A DNA stretch of 64,000 nucleotides from contig CAIKMS010000016.1 in assembly GCA_903828595.1 (NCBI GenBank), positions 303,036-367,035 of the forward strand, read 5' to 3'. Positions 48,093 through 57,387 of this stretch are shown here, one piece after another. The stretch comes from an uncultured Pseudomonadota bacterium (GTDB lineage: Bacteria > Pseudomonadota > Gammaproteobacteria > Steroidobacterales > Steroidobacteraceae). The notes beneath the pieces were generated by a model. That model saw nothing but the letters and a program-made list of their open reading frames with translations, made no database searches and was not told the DNA's origin. The position numbers and the translations under genes are program-made. Each line of letters begins with the position of its first letter. Position 1 is the first letter of the stretch.

Positions 48093-50051
48093 ATGCAGAC
48101 AATTGAATCACTGATTGCTCAACTAAAAGGCCCAATCCTCGTTCTTGGTGCCAGTGGGTTTGTTGGCGCTAATTTACTTAAGACACTTCTTTCGGCTAGA
48201 GAAGATGTGTTTGGTACAGCATCCAGATCGCCTGCATGGCGTCTGGCTGATCTGGACGACAATCATGTCATTTATGTTGACTTATTGGCTCGCGGGAATC
48301 TTCGGAATTTAATCAATGAAGTCGAGCCAGCCACGGTTTTTGACTGTATAGCTTACGGTGCATATTCCTTTGAAACAGATATAGAGCGTATCTATCAGAC
48401 TAATATCGTCCTCAAACAAGATTTGATTGAGTTGTTGATTGATAAAAAAGTGCATTGCTATATCCACGCGGGTAGCTCTTCAGAGTACGGGGCCGCTTCG
48501 GCGGCGCCGAGTGAAAGTGCTTTGCCGACGCCGAATAGTCATTATGCAGTGACCAAGAATGCCGCATCGAGCTTGTTATACTTTGCTGGCAAGCATCGAG
48601 GTATGCGATGCGCAAATTTGCGTCTTTATTCAGTATATGGACCGCTGGAAGATCGAGCGAGGCTCATTCCGACCGTGATAGCAACGGCTAGCCGCGGTAC
48701 GTTGCCACCATTTGTGAGTCCCGATACGTCACGTGACTTTGTCTATGTGGATGATGTGACGCGGGCATTTGTTAGTGCTGCAGTTTTCTTGACGCCCGAA
48801 CGGTATGGAGAGTCTTTCAATATTGGGTCCGGTGAAAAAACCACGATTCGTAACTTTGCTTATATTGCTAAGTCGTTGCTTGGCGTGGCTGAGGAACCTC
48901 GTTTTTCGACCATGCCCGGTCGAGCGTGGGATGTTGCTGATTGGTACGCCAATCCAAAATTGGCCGCTTCGGAATTGCAGTGGGAGCCAGAAACGTCGCT
49001 TGAGGTCGGACTTGCAAAGACCGCTCAGTGGTACGACTCGTTGCCTGATAAAAACTTTTACGAATTGACGTCTAAAAAGCGAGAGCTAGACAAGGTGTTC
49101 AGCGTTTCGGTTGTTGTTGCTTGCTATAAAGATGGTCAAGCGATACCGGTAATGGCGGATCGCCTTGAAAAAATGTTTGATGTCTTAGGGGTTGACTACG
49201 AGGTTATCTTTGTCAATGACGGAAGTCCCGATGATTCGGAGGAAGTGATTCGCGCCTTAACTGAAAAAAATCCAAGGATATTTGGAATCACTCATTCCCG
49301 TAATTTTGGATCGCAGGCGGCATTCAAAAGTGGCATGCAGCTTGCAACCAAGAGTTCGGTGGTTTTGATGGATGGTGATTTGCAGGATCCGCCTGAGCTT
49401 ATTCCTGCTTTTGTAGAGAAGTGGCGCGAGGGTTTTGATGTTGTCTACGGAGTTCGCGTAAAGCGCGAGGCGGCGTGGTTCATGCAGGTTGCCTATAAGG
49501 CATTTTACCGAGTATTCAACTACTGCTCTGAAGTGCCTATGCCTCACGACGCCGGAGACTTTTCTCTAATGGACCGGCGGGTTATGCAGTGGGTACTTGC
49601 GTGTGAAGAGCGTGACCTTTTTCTTAGAGGGCTGCGATCATACGTGGGTTTCCGGCAAACGGGAGTTCCTTATGTTCGACCTGAGCGGATGTTCGGTCAG
49701 TCAACGAACAGTTTGGTTAAGAATTTCGCGTGGGCGAAAAAAGGAATACTGTCGTTTAGCAGGGCGCCGTTAGACGTGTTGACCTTTGCCGGTGTAACGT
49801 TATGCGTTATTTCTGCAATGCTTAGTATGTTTGAAATTTTAGCGAAGCTATTTTTTCCTGGGATTGCGCCGAAAGGAATCACAACCGTTGTCGTACTGAT
49901 TATATTTTTTGGCTCAACTACCATTCTTGCGATTAGTTTAGTTGGTGAGTATGTTGCGAAGATCTTCGAAGAGGTAAAGGCACGTCCTGCTTTCATACGA
50001 AAAAATGTGGTCAGAAAGGGAATCGTCAGGAAGGCGTCTGGAAATGAGTGA
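48093..50051 (+). CDS. Fusion of an NAD-dependent sugar epimerase with a GtrB-like family 2 glycosyltransferase
   Basis: 652 residues. Residues 1-325 are an extended SDR epimerase/dehydratase: nucleotide loop GASGFVG (19-25), SSSEYG (128-133) and the YxxxK pair Tyr151/Lys155. Residues about 335-560 are a GT2 domain of the dolichol-phosphate-mannose-synthase type with NDGSPDDS and the metal motif DGDLQD (427-432). Two C-terminal helices (about 562-588 and 597-621) give the GtrB/ArnC topology that makes polyprenyl-phosphate sugars. The fusion implies that a nucleotide sugar is modified and loaded on the lipid carrier by one polypeptide. No stop or frameshift lies between the two parts. Confidence 0.88.
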   Translation: MQTIESLIAQLKGPILVLGASGFVGANLLKTLLSAREDVFGTASRSPAWRLADLDDNHVIYVDLLARGNLRNLINEVEPATVFDCIAYGAYSFETDIERIYQTNIVLKQDLIELLIDKKVHCYIHAGSSSEYGAASAAPSESALPTPNSHYAVTKNAASSLLYFAGKHRGMRCANLRLYSVYGPLEDRARLIPTVIATASRGTLPPFVSPDTSRDFVYVDDVTRAFVSAAVFLTPERYGESFNIGSGEKTTIRNFAYIAKSLLGVAEEPRFSTMPGRAWDVADWYANPKLAASELQWEPETSLEVGLAKTAQWYDSLPDKNFYELTSKKRELDKVFSVSVVVACYKDGQAIPVMADRLEKMFDVLGVDYEVIFVNDGSPDDSEEVIRALTEKNPRIFGITHSRNFGSQAAFKSGMQLATKSSVVLMDGDLQDPPELIPAFVEKWREGFDVVYGVRVKREAAWFMQVAYKAFYRVFNYCSEVPMPHDAGDFSLMDRRVMQWVLACEERDLFLRGLRSYVGFRQTGVPYVRPERMFGQSTNSLVKNFAWAKKGILSFSRAPLDVLTFAGVTLCVISAMLSMFEILAKLFFPGIAPKGITTVVVLIIFFGSTTILAISLVGEYVAKIFEEVKARPAFIRKNVVRKGIVRKASGNE

Positions 50052-50190
50052 AAGCACGGCTAAAGTTGTCGCTCAGTCGATACGATGCCATGTGTCTTTA
50101 CTGTGCTCTCGCCATGAGTTGGCTGGCGACAGAGGCGACTCGGTAAATGAGCCCGTTCGCGTTTTTTAGAATCTTTACTAGAAGATTGTT

Positions 50191-51090
50191 ATGACTTCAG
50201 TTCCCAAGGGTGTTCTTGATGTGGTGGCAGGAATTATTAGTGATCCTGTAGGCCGGATTCTTGTGGCACAGCGCCCTGAGGGGCGAAAACACGCCGGCTT
50301 TTGGGAATTTCCTGGTGGAAAGCGGGAGACCGGTGAGCCCCCGCGCGACACGCTCGTACGTGAACTTCGTGAGGAATTGGGTATCGAGGTGCGGTTGGCG
50401 ACTCGATTTATGGTTCTTACGCACGGTTATGCTTCTGATGAGAAGCCGGTGCGCCTGGATTTTTGGCGCGTAACCCAATGGGCTGGTGTGCCTAGGGGCT
50501 TGGATGGCCAGGTGCTTCGCTGGTGCTACCCGTCGGAATTGTTAGAGATCGACCTGCTGGCGGCGGATCTACCCTTGGTAACAGCGTTAAGGCTGCCAGG
50601 GTTATTTGTTTATGAGGCTGATGCGAACTCTTTGAGCGGGCGCGTTCGCGCTCGCACTGCAGCCACATCTACGGCACAGATGACTTGGCTAACGCCTTCT
50701 ATGGTGTCCGATGAGTTGTGGGAGCAAATTCGCGCGAAAAAGGATTGTTTGGGTGTTGTCGATCCTGGTGTTGACTTGCCGGCCGGTGTGTTCGCGGTCT
50801 ATTCCTCGCTAGAAAAGATACCGGCCATGGGATTTCATGGTGATCTGAACGGGTTGATTGTGCACTCGGCTGCCGAGGCGCATGCCGGACGAGACGCCGG
50901 CTGTGATTTTTTTCTCGTTCTGGATCGTTCGCTTTCGATCGAGGAGATTGAGGCGATCGGGCACGTGGGTCGCCCTTACTACGTGAATGTCGCTACCGAT
51001 GCCCGCACCCTAGCGCCGCCGCGAGCCCTTCTGGCTCCCAAGCCTATCCCTACCGGGCAGCTGTGGTGGAAACCGATTCAGACGAGCTAG
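50191..51090 (+). CDS. mutT: Nudix hydrolase (MutT type) fused to a ThiE-like domain
   Basis: 299 residues. The N-terminal part (about 8-130) is MutT with a full Nudix box starting at GGKRETGE and ending REELGI, preceded by GFWEFPGG; it should remove 8-oxo-dGTP. The C-terminal part (about 170-299) resembles thiamine-phosphate synthase (FHGDLNGLIVHSAAEAHAG, GCDFFLVL), an arrangement common in gammaproteobacterial MutT proteins; its function is not established. The gene follows secA in related genomes, so it marks ancestral backbone in the middle of the accessory region. The last 4 nt overlap the convergent regulator gene. Confidence 0.9.
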   Translation: MTSVPKGVLDVVAGIISDPVGRILVAQRPEGRKHAGFWEFPGGKRETGEPPRDTLVRELREELGIEVRLATRFMVLTHGYASDEKPVRLDFWRVTQWAGVPRGLDGQVLRWCYPSELLEIDLLAADLPLVTALRLPGLFVYEADANSLSGRVRARTAATSTAQMTWLTPSMVSDELWEQIRAKKDCLGVVDPGVDLPAGVFAVYSSLEKIPAMGFHGDLNGLIVHSAAEAHAGRDAGCDFFLVLDRSLSIEEIEAIGHVGRPYYVNVATDARTLAPPRALLAPKPIPTGQLWWKPIQTS

Positions 51091-53303
51091 TTGATTTGAG
51101 CAAGATCCAAGTCGGTTTGGCAGGCTTTGGCGCGCGTATACAACGCTTGCTCGCCATCCGGCGCAGGGCTTAACCCTGAGCGTAGGGCTAACAGGGTCAA
51201 ATCGCCGATCAGCCGAGTAGCCTCGGTGTCTTCTCCGTAACGAGCTAACTGCGCGGTGCCATCGGTACGCCGGCTAACAAAGTAAATGCTGTTAGGCGCC
51301 GTATACCAGTTAGCGGCATCAATCCGAGTCAAATCATTGATTATCAGAGTTTCGTCACCTCCTGGCGTCAGGTCGTGACTCCACAGGCCAGCGCGATCTG
51401 CTCTTACTATATATAAGCGCTTACCATCACCGGACTCTTCAGCGACGACCCCACCGTGTTCGGTGATTTGAACTGCCTGATCTAGCACAGGCCAGTTGCG
51501 GCGCCAGATTTGTCGCATATTGCTGGTGATGCTGGAGTAGTACAGATGTTTGCCATCTTTGGAGAATCGCGGGTAAGAGGCCTGTGGCTCTGTGATCAGT
51601 TCCCGCTTAAGGCCAGTTGCCACGTTGATCGAATCAATCACTGAGTTTCCATGACTGCCCAGGGTTATCAGTAACTGAGCACCATCGGGTGACCAGCGCG
51701 GAGTAGCCAGCCAGTCTGCTTTTTCATGAGTTAGCTGACGCGCTGATTCACCGCTGGCATCGGCGAGCCACAGTTCCTCATTTCCCGAACGCCGGGAGAT
51801 AAACGCCAGAGTCTTGCGATCGGGAGATAGCTGCGGCTCCCGGCCCGCCCCTAAGGTTTCAGGCCCTGTTGTCGTACCCCCTGAGGCTTTGGGGTCCAGC
51901 ACAGTGGTCACTAGCTCATGGGTGCAGTGAGTGCGCTCGTAGATCAGATGATGTCCATCGGCCGATAGGGCGGGCTGGCGCACCTCGCCTTCCGCGCTCA
52001 ACAGAAAACGCGGCGTTCCCATGTCAGCTGCCTGACTCCATAGCTGGCTAGGGCCACTACGCGACGAGGCGTACAGTAACGTGCGGGAGTCTGGCTCCCA
52101 GAGCAGGCCTGCCAGTTCGCTAAAATCCTGGGTGACGTGCGTGACTTCACCGGCAGTGGTTTCGACCATGGCAATATCAGCCACGCCAGGATTGCGGGTG
52201 CGCACGAAGGCGAGTCGTCGAGTATTGCCGCTTAAAGCCGGGTACGAGTCCCCGGGCATGCCCACCGTGGGGTTAGTGACGCCACTTAAGGCGCCTGTAC
52301 TTAAATTGACCGAGATGAGCTGGCTCGGCAGTAAGCTGGCGGTGTGATTGGGGTAAATCAATGCTCGGCCATCGGCAGTAAAGGCCAAAGGACCGATCAC
52401 ATCAGGCGCACAATCTGCCACTCGACGCGCGTTACTACCGTCCGGGCTAACCGTCCAAAGTTCGCAGTGGTCATCCGCGGTGCGGACAAAGGCAATCAGG
52501 GCAGCAGTTGGTGACCATACCGGAAAGCGGTCAGCGCCTGGCCCCGAGGTCAGCTCTCGCGATTCACCACCAGTGATTGAGCGGACATACAGATGAGAGT
52601 CTGCCGAATCGGCCTTGGCCCAGGCGTAAACCACCTGTCGCCCATCGGGTGAGAAGCTCGGACTGGTCTTGTTACCGGGCTCAGCGGCGAACGCCGAGAT
52701 ACCTGTCACTCGGTGGTTAAGCCCGTGGCCCATGCCGCCTAGGACATGCACCAGCATGGCCGCGAATAACCCCACCAGTACAAGCGCTAAGCTGATCGCC
52801 ATCGCCCGCTGGCGCGGCCGGTTTACCCACTGGGTTATACCGGTGATGGGTTCGAGTAATGGACTACTCTGTGCGTTAGTGCCGGGGGTAAGGCGTCCCT
52901 CGACCGGCGGGCCGGTCCACAAGCAGTAATGGTAATTCGGGGCATGTTCGATTCGAACGGACCTGTCCTCGGCAAAGACCCGACGTAACAGGGATAGGCA
53001 TGGCCGAATTTTTTCCTCGGACGCCTCAAGGCCGAAGACTCGGGCTACCAGCATCGCTCGGCTTACCCCTTGCACGGGGGCCGTGTGCAAGACCAGCAGG
53101 CACATCATCGTTTGCGTATTGACGCTAACAATGCGATCACCGCGGGTGAGGGTGCCTAGCGCCGGTTGAACCAGCCAAGTGCCCAGGGAAAAGTCCGGGA
53201 ATGTGCTGGGGTCTGGCGCGGGCTCCGCCTCGTCCACTAAGCGCCGGCTGGGTTTGCCAAAGCGCATCTTCCGGCCAGCATCCAGGTAAGTGGGTCGCTT
53301 CAC
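51087..53303 (-). CDS. Membrane-bound CadC-like transcriptional regulator with TolB-type beta-propeller
   Basis: 738 residues from a GTG at 53303 preceded by AGGA at 6 nt; an ATG at 53267 is possible, and the frame is open to a GTG at 53393. The N-terminal part (about 38-130) is an OmpR-type winged helix (FPDFSLGTWLVQPALGTL at its start). One membrane helix follows (about 167-189). The C-terminal 500 residues are periplasmic repeats of the PD40/TolB kind (SPDGRQVVYAW, SPDRKTLAFISR, SPDGAQLLITLG, SKDGKHLYYSS). Such proteins act as one-component sensors that bind DNA from the membrane. The signal and targets are unknown; the glycan genes next to it are candidates. Confidence 0.85.
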   Translation of the reverse strand: MKRPTYLDAGRKMRFGKPSRRLVDEAEPAPDPSTFPDFSLGTWLVQPALGTLTRGDRIVSVNTQTMMCLLVLHTAPVQGVSRAMLVARVFGLEASEEKIRPCLSLLRRVFAEDRSVRIEHAPNYHYCLWTGPPVEGRLTPGTNAQSSPLLEPITGITQWVNRPRQRAMAISLALVLVGLFAAMLVHVLGGMGHGLNHRVTGISAFAAEPGNKTSPSFSPDGRQVVYAWAKADSADSHLYVRSITGGESRELTSGPGADRFPVWSPTAALIAFVRTADDHCELWTVSPDGSNARRVADCAPDVIGPLAFTADGRALIYPNHTASLLPSQLISVNLSTGALSGVTNPTVGMPGDSYPALSGNTRRLAFVRTRNPGVADIAMVETTAGEVTHVTQDFSELAGLLWEPDSRTLLYASSRSGPSQLWSQAADMGTPRFLLSAEGEVRQPALSADGHHLIYERTHCTHELVTTVLDPKASGGTTTGPETLGAGREPQLSPDRKTLAFISRRSGNEELWLADASGESARQLTHEKADWLATPRWSPDGAQLLITLGSHGNSVIDSINVATGLKRELITEPQASYPRFSKDGKHLYYSSITSNMRQIWRRNWPVLDQAVQITEHGGVVAEESGDGKRLYIVRADRAGLWSHDLTPGGDETLIINDLTRIDAANWYTAPNSIYFVSRRTDGTAQLARYGEDTEATRLIGDLTLLALRSGLSPAPDGEQALYTRAKACQTDLDLAQIN

Positions 53304-53463
53304 ACAGCTTCCTGCCAGGATCGTTTGACCCTGCCTTGTTGGACCATTGTCGCTATACGTTGATGCATGAAAACGCCCGGCACTCAGGCGCACCAGCGCA
53401 CCCGATCCGCACTATTGTAGTCCTAACAGACTCCAGCAGTCCTTATCGCCGACTCGCGAAGGC

Positions 53464-55047
53464 TTAAGCCTTGGTGCCAGCCTCCGGTGTTTTCGCCGTT
53501 TCATGGTAGTCCTCTTCGGTATTGATCGCCCAAAGGGAGCTTTTATCCGTGCTGCCGGCCATGATGCAGTCCACGGCTGCGCGGGCTGCCAACATGGAGT
53601 GATCCTGATTGTTATAGCGGTGCATGCCGTTGCGACCGATCGGGTAAAGATTCGGGAAGGTATCAAGCCACTGTCGAACCTGGCCCATGTTTTTATACTC
53701 ACCGAAATAGGCAGGGTAAGCCTTAGGAACCCGCACGACGGTGCCGTCCAGCACGTCAGCGCGATCAATGAGGCCGATTTTTTCCAGCTCACGCGCCGCG
53801 AAGTCTAAAAAGGCGCTGTCTGTCTGTGACCACAGGTCATCGCCTTCCTGACAAAAGTACTCGAGCCCCAGCCAGACAGAGTCGGGATCTTTAACCAGGT
53901 AGGGACTCCAATTATTGAAAATCTGTAGACGACCTAGGCGTACATCAGGCTCCTGTACGTAGATCCAGTTATCCGGTAGCAAGCGCGAACCATCGGCGGT
54001 CTTCATGCGCCGCACTAACAGACCAACCGTCATGAAGTCTCGGTACGGCAGGGCCTGGGAGATCTGCAAGACCTGAGACTGTTCAGGCTGCAGCTGCAGC
54101 GCTAAATCTTTCACCGGCATGGTGGAGAAGAAATGATCGCAGGCTAACCGTTCTACCGATCCTGCTCGGTCTTTGATATCCACCGATACGATTTTCTGGC
54201 CATCACGCTGAATACCAACTACCGAACGCTTGTAGTGAACTTCACCGCCAGCTTGGGTAATTCGATTGGCAACCACTTCCCACATCTGGCCAGGGCCGTA
54301 TTTTGGATAGAGAAAGCGTTCAATGAGGCTGGTTTCGGTGGACTGCTGCTTAACGTCGGCGCTCTTAGGTTTCAGGCTATTTAGGGCATGCATCAATACC
54401 TTGGTAATCGACAGCCCTTTGATTCGCTGAGCTCCCCATTCAGCAGAAATATCCTGGCAGGAAACGCCCCAGACCTTCTCGGTATAGGATTTAAAGAAGG
54501 TTCGGTACAGGCGATCACCAAACCGGTTGATTAAAAAATCCTCTAAAGAGGTTTCAGGGTGCCGAGTTGCGACTCGCGCGTAGGCGTAACTGGCGCCCGC
54601 TGCCAGCGTCTCACCGATGCCCATGTTCAACAGGGTGTTTGCGTTCAGCTTTAGCGGGTAGTCGAACAATTTCCGACGATAATAGATGCGGGATAGCCGA
54701 GGGCGAACCAGCATGACCTCATCGTCTGAAGCTGAAGCGATATGACTGGCTTGAAACGATCGGCTCTGATTCTGATAAACCAGATTGTGTTGCCCGGCCT
54801 CACCCATCTGATCAGCCGCCACTGGAAGAATCTCTTGCCACCAATTCATAACCCAGTCGGATTTGGAGAAAAACCGGTGCCCTCCAATATCCATGCGGTT
54901 GCCCGCGTACTGGATGGTGCATGAGATCCCGCCAGGCTGCGTGCCCCGCTCCAATACGATGGGCTTAACGTTGGTATGTCGGATCAATTCCAGTGCGGCC
55001 GTAAGACCTGCGGGGCCGGCGCCGGCGATGATGGCAATTGGGCTCAT
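53464..55047 (-). CDS. FAD-dependent oxidoreductase resembling UDP-galactopyranose mutase / protoporphyrinogen oxidase
   Basis: 527 residues from the ATG that overlaps the gtrA-like stop codon. The N-terminal dinucleotide loop is [16 protein letters not shown], followed by the [20 protein letters not shown] segment typical of amine-oxidase and UDP-galactopyranose-mutase-like flavoproteins. A C-terminal FAD segment ([19 protein letters not shown]) is present. The substrate is not evident. Its coupling to a GtrA-like gene and a polytopic gene suggests it modifies a sugar or a lipid-linked sugar. The genes share 4-nt ATGA overlaps. Confidence 0.75.
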   Translation of the reverse strand: MSPIAIIAGAGPAGLTAALELIRHTNVKPIVLERGTQPGGISCTIQYAGNRMDIGGHRFFSKSDWVMNWWQEILPVAADQMGEAGQHNLVYQNQSRSFQASHIASASDDEVMLVRPRLSRIYYRRKLFDYPLKLNANTLLNMGIGETLAAGASYAYARVATRHPETSLEDFLINRFGDRLYRTFFKSYTEKVWGVSCQDISAEWGAQRIKGLSITKVLMHALNSLKPKSADVKQQSTETSLIERFLYPKYGPGQMWEVVANRITQAGGEVHYKRSVVGIQRDGQKIVSVDIKDRAGSVERLACDHFFSTMPVKDLALQLQPEQSQVLQISQALPYRDFMTVGLLVRRMKTADGSRLLPDNWIYVQEPDVRLGRLQIFNNWSPYLVKDPDSVWLGLEYFCQEGDDLWSQTDSAFLDFAARELEKIGLIDRADVLDGTVVRVPKAYPAYFGEYKNMGQVRQWLDTFPNLYPIGRNGMHRYNNQDHSMLAARAAVDCIMAGSTDKSSLWAINTEEDYHETAKTPEAGTKA

Positions 55048-55460
55048 TTTTGAGAATCCCACGAGTTTTTAGCCTTGGCGCTCGAGAACAGCAAGACCTT
55101 ACGAAGACAAAAGTTGATGGCAAACGTTACGACAGCAGAAAGCCCTTTTCCTACCAGGATGTTCTGAGAAAGGGACTTAACGACAAATACTATAACAGTA
55201 TCGTTAACAATGAGCGTAATTACTCCGATCGCCATGAAAATCATGAACTCATACGCTCGTGACTGATAACGCCGATATTTAAAAACAAAGCGTACCGACA
55301 ATGCCCAGTTAGTCACAGCGCCGGCTATGAACGCCAGTGAGGCCGCACTGGTAATCGACAGGTCAGTGTACTGCGTCAGGGTTTTGAGTAATGTCGTATC
55401 AACGAACAAGGCGATGACTGAGACCATCAAGGCTGTGATGAGCTCTCTAGACATGGTCAT
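55044..55460 (-). CDS. GtrA-family membrane protein (probable polyprenyl-phosphate-sugar flippase)
   Basis: 138 residues with four hydrophobic helices (about 5-25, 35-55, 75-97 and 103-125). GtrA-like proteins are thought to move undecaprenyl-phosphate sugars across the inner membrane after a GtrB enzyme has made them. The GtrB-like enzyme here is probably the fusion protein at 48.1-50.05 kb. The start codon overlaps the upstream polytopic gene and the stop overlaps the flavoprotein gene, so the three are translationally coupled. An ATG two codons later is an alternative start. Confidence 0.82.
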   Translation of the reverse strand: MTMSRELITALMVSVIALFVDTTLLKTLTQYTDLSITSAASLAFIAGAVTNWALSVRFVFKYRRYQSRAYEFMIFMAIGVITLIVNDTVIVFVVKSLSQNILVGKGLSAVVTFAINFCLRKVLLFSSAKAKNSWDSQK

Positions 55461-57250
55461 TTATTTGCGCCAGTGCGGACATCCTCACAGCTGTAGAGCT
55501 TTAGATCGGCATAAGGTGGCTTGGCCGTGCTAGATAAGTGCGGGATTTCAAAATTATGGCGCGTCGCAATGAATGCCACATTAGGAAAAAGGCAGGCTTT
55601 TTCCATTTGATAAAAAGTAATGAGTTTCTTAACTGACAAGGGATCATGTGTTGTAAATAGTGTTCCGTAGTGTTCTTCCTGATCTTCGAATTCGATCGCT
55701 GCGTCGCGGGAAAAAACGACAGTGGCTTTGCCGGCATATTCTGGACGGTGTAGCATGAGCCAAGGAAGGAAGACTGATTCTGGGCTAAATACGATTTGAT
55801 TGGGACGTATGCGTTGCCGCCATGCCGAGAACGAAGCGTAGTTATCGTTATCAAAATTTCGGTCCCAACCCTCCGGAATCGGCTTAGGGTTGAGTATTAC
55901 CCAGAGTAATCCGCTGGCACCAATCATTACGGCTAGGTAGTGAAAATGCCGTCGAGTCGTTTTGAAGAGCATGAGCCATATCAAAAGCGCCACCAGACAG
56001 AGCCGCAATTCACCGCTAACTCCATTCGCCTTGAGGGTGGCAGCGGTGAGTGTGAGTGCCGTCGCCCAGTTGATCCAAGAAAAAAATCGCCGCAAGTCGC
56101 TAGAGCCAAGACATTCGACACATCCAGCAAAGAAAAAACAGCCCGCTGCGAAAATTCCGACTGGGTCCTCGATATTGAACCAACCAATAATGAAAAGAGC
56201 GGTGAGAGGGTATCCCCGTGTGCCAATTTTGGGCAAAGAAAGCACCGTGGGTGGAATAAGAATCACCGCCACTATTTCGGCTATCCAGGTCCAGCGCCAA
56301 GGCTGTCCTTCGATAAAAAGATGTACTGGTGTAAAAAAGGCGGCTAAAGCAGCTAGCGCGATGCCAGAGGAAGCAACGCACAAGGCAGCGGTCGAAAAAT
56401 TGCGTCTTTTTGCGTCAGTCGCAGATAATGCGCAATAAATTAATGTTGCTGCTGCCACGCCCGAGGATTGCCAATAAGTGATGGACCAAGTGTCCACCAG
56501 CAAATTGGCCTCGTTGGTTTCAATCACTCTTCTCCATTGGTCATCAATGATATGAATCGGACCTATCGGATAGGTAAAGGCCAGTGCGATTATAAATGCT
56601 GTTGTAAGAAGGCTGAGTAGAACCAAAAACCAGCGAGTTCTCCTGCCTGACACAAGCCATAGAGAAACCAGCAATCCTGGGAATCCCATAAGTGGATGAA
56701 TGGCGATGGCTAGCAAGTTACTCGTGATGGCCAGCCATCGCCTTTTTAAGAACAGCAGGTTTAGGCTTAAAATGCACAGTAGCTCTGCCAGCGTTCGCGG
56801 TGTTGCAAAGTCTTCGTCATATCGAAAAATACCGCCTGCGCCATAGTGACCTGGGATAATTATGAATAGGGCGGTGCTAAGCCACGCCAGTTCGGCGCCT
56901 AACAAGTTTCTGGCAAGAAACCAAAGAGCAATAATGAGGGATAAAGAACTCAGGCGTGTTATCACATGGGCGGCGTTGGCAAGCCCTATTGTTTTGATCA
57001 GATAACAAAACGGTGTAGTAAAAATAGTGAAGCTATCTTGCGATCCATGGCTAAAAAAAACATCTGCATCGACGCTACCCGGCTCCATTTTGCGAATGGC
57101 CGCTAAGACGTAATAGACCGCATCGTGGCGAATGCCATAGTACGGATGGCACAATAAAAACAGCGCAAGAAGCCCAGTGAGTAACGAGAGCCCGATCACT
57201 AGTTGGCTTGAGGTGATGGGGCGTGCCCAAGGCAGGGGGGGTGTTGTCAT
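55457..57250 (-). CDS. Large polytopic membrane protein, possible GT-C-type glycosyltransferase
   Basis: 597 residues with about twelve hydrophobic helices and a C-terminal extracytoplasmic domain (about 460-597). I do not recognise the family by name. The first large loop has YYGIRHDAVYYVLAAIRKME (about 34-53) with an acidic residue after an aromatic pair, followed by DADVFFSHGSQDSF, which resembles GT-C proteins. It is the first gene of a three-gene coupled operon with the GtrA-like and flavoprotein genes. Base use is A+T-rich compared with the flanks. A role as the final glycosyl transferase of the system is an inference. Confidence 0.6.
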   Translation of the reverse strand: MTTPPLPWARPITSSQLVIGLSLLTGLLALFLLCHPYYGIRHDAVYYVLAAIRKMEPGSVDADVFFSHGSQDSFTIFTTPFCYLIKTIGLANAAHVITRLSSLSLIIALWFLARNLLGAELAWLSTALFIIIPGHYGAGGIFRYDEDFATPRTLAELLCILSLNLLFLKRRWLAITSNLLAIAIHPLMGFPGLLVSLWLVSGRRTRWFLVLLSLLTTAFIIALAFTYPIGPIHIIDDQWRRVIETNEANLLVDTWSITYWQSSGVAAATLIYCALSATDAKRRNFSTAALCVASSGIALAALAAFFTPVHLFIEGQPWRWTWIAEIVAVILIPPTVLSLPKIGTRGYPLTALFIIGWFNIEDPVGIFAAGCFFFAGCVECLGSSDLRRFFSWINWATALTLTAATLKANGVSGELRLCLVALLIWLMLFKTTRRHFHYLAVMIGASGLLWVILNPKPIPEGWDRNFDNDNYASFSAWRQRIRPNQIVFSPESVFLPWLMLHRPEYAGKATVVFSRDAAIEFEDQEEHYGTLFTTHDPLSVKKLITFYQMEKACLFPNVAFIATRHNFEIPHLSSTAKPPYADLKLYSCEDVRTGANK

Positions 57251-57387
57251 GCGTGTAAGGGCGTCAAACTTAAAAAGAGATCTGTAGCTAACAAGAATAA
57301 GTTGGAAATAATAGCAAGTGTCATTGCGCTTTCGCGCCTTAAGATGATGTGCGCTGGACGTCTCAATCTTGCTGCGATACTGCTCAC

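Noticed and set aside
49080..49110. Frameshift or stop between the epimerase and glycosyltransferase halves
   Set aside because: The frame reads through without interruption and no internal start with a ribosome-binding site was seen, so it is treated as a true fusion.
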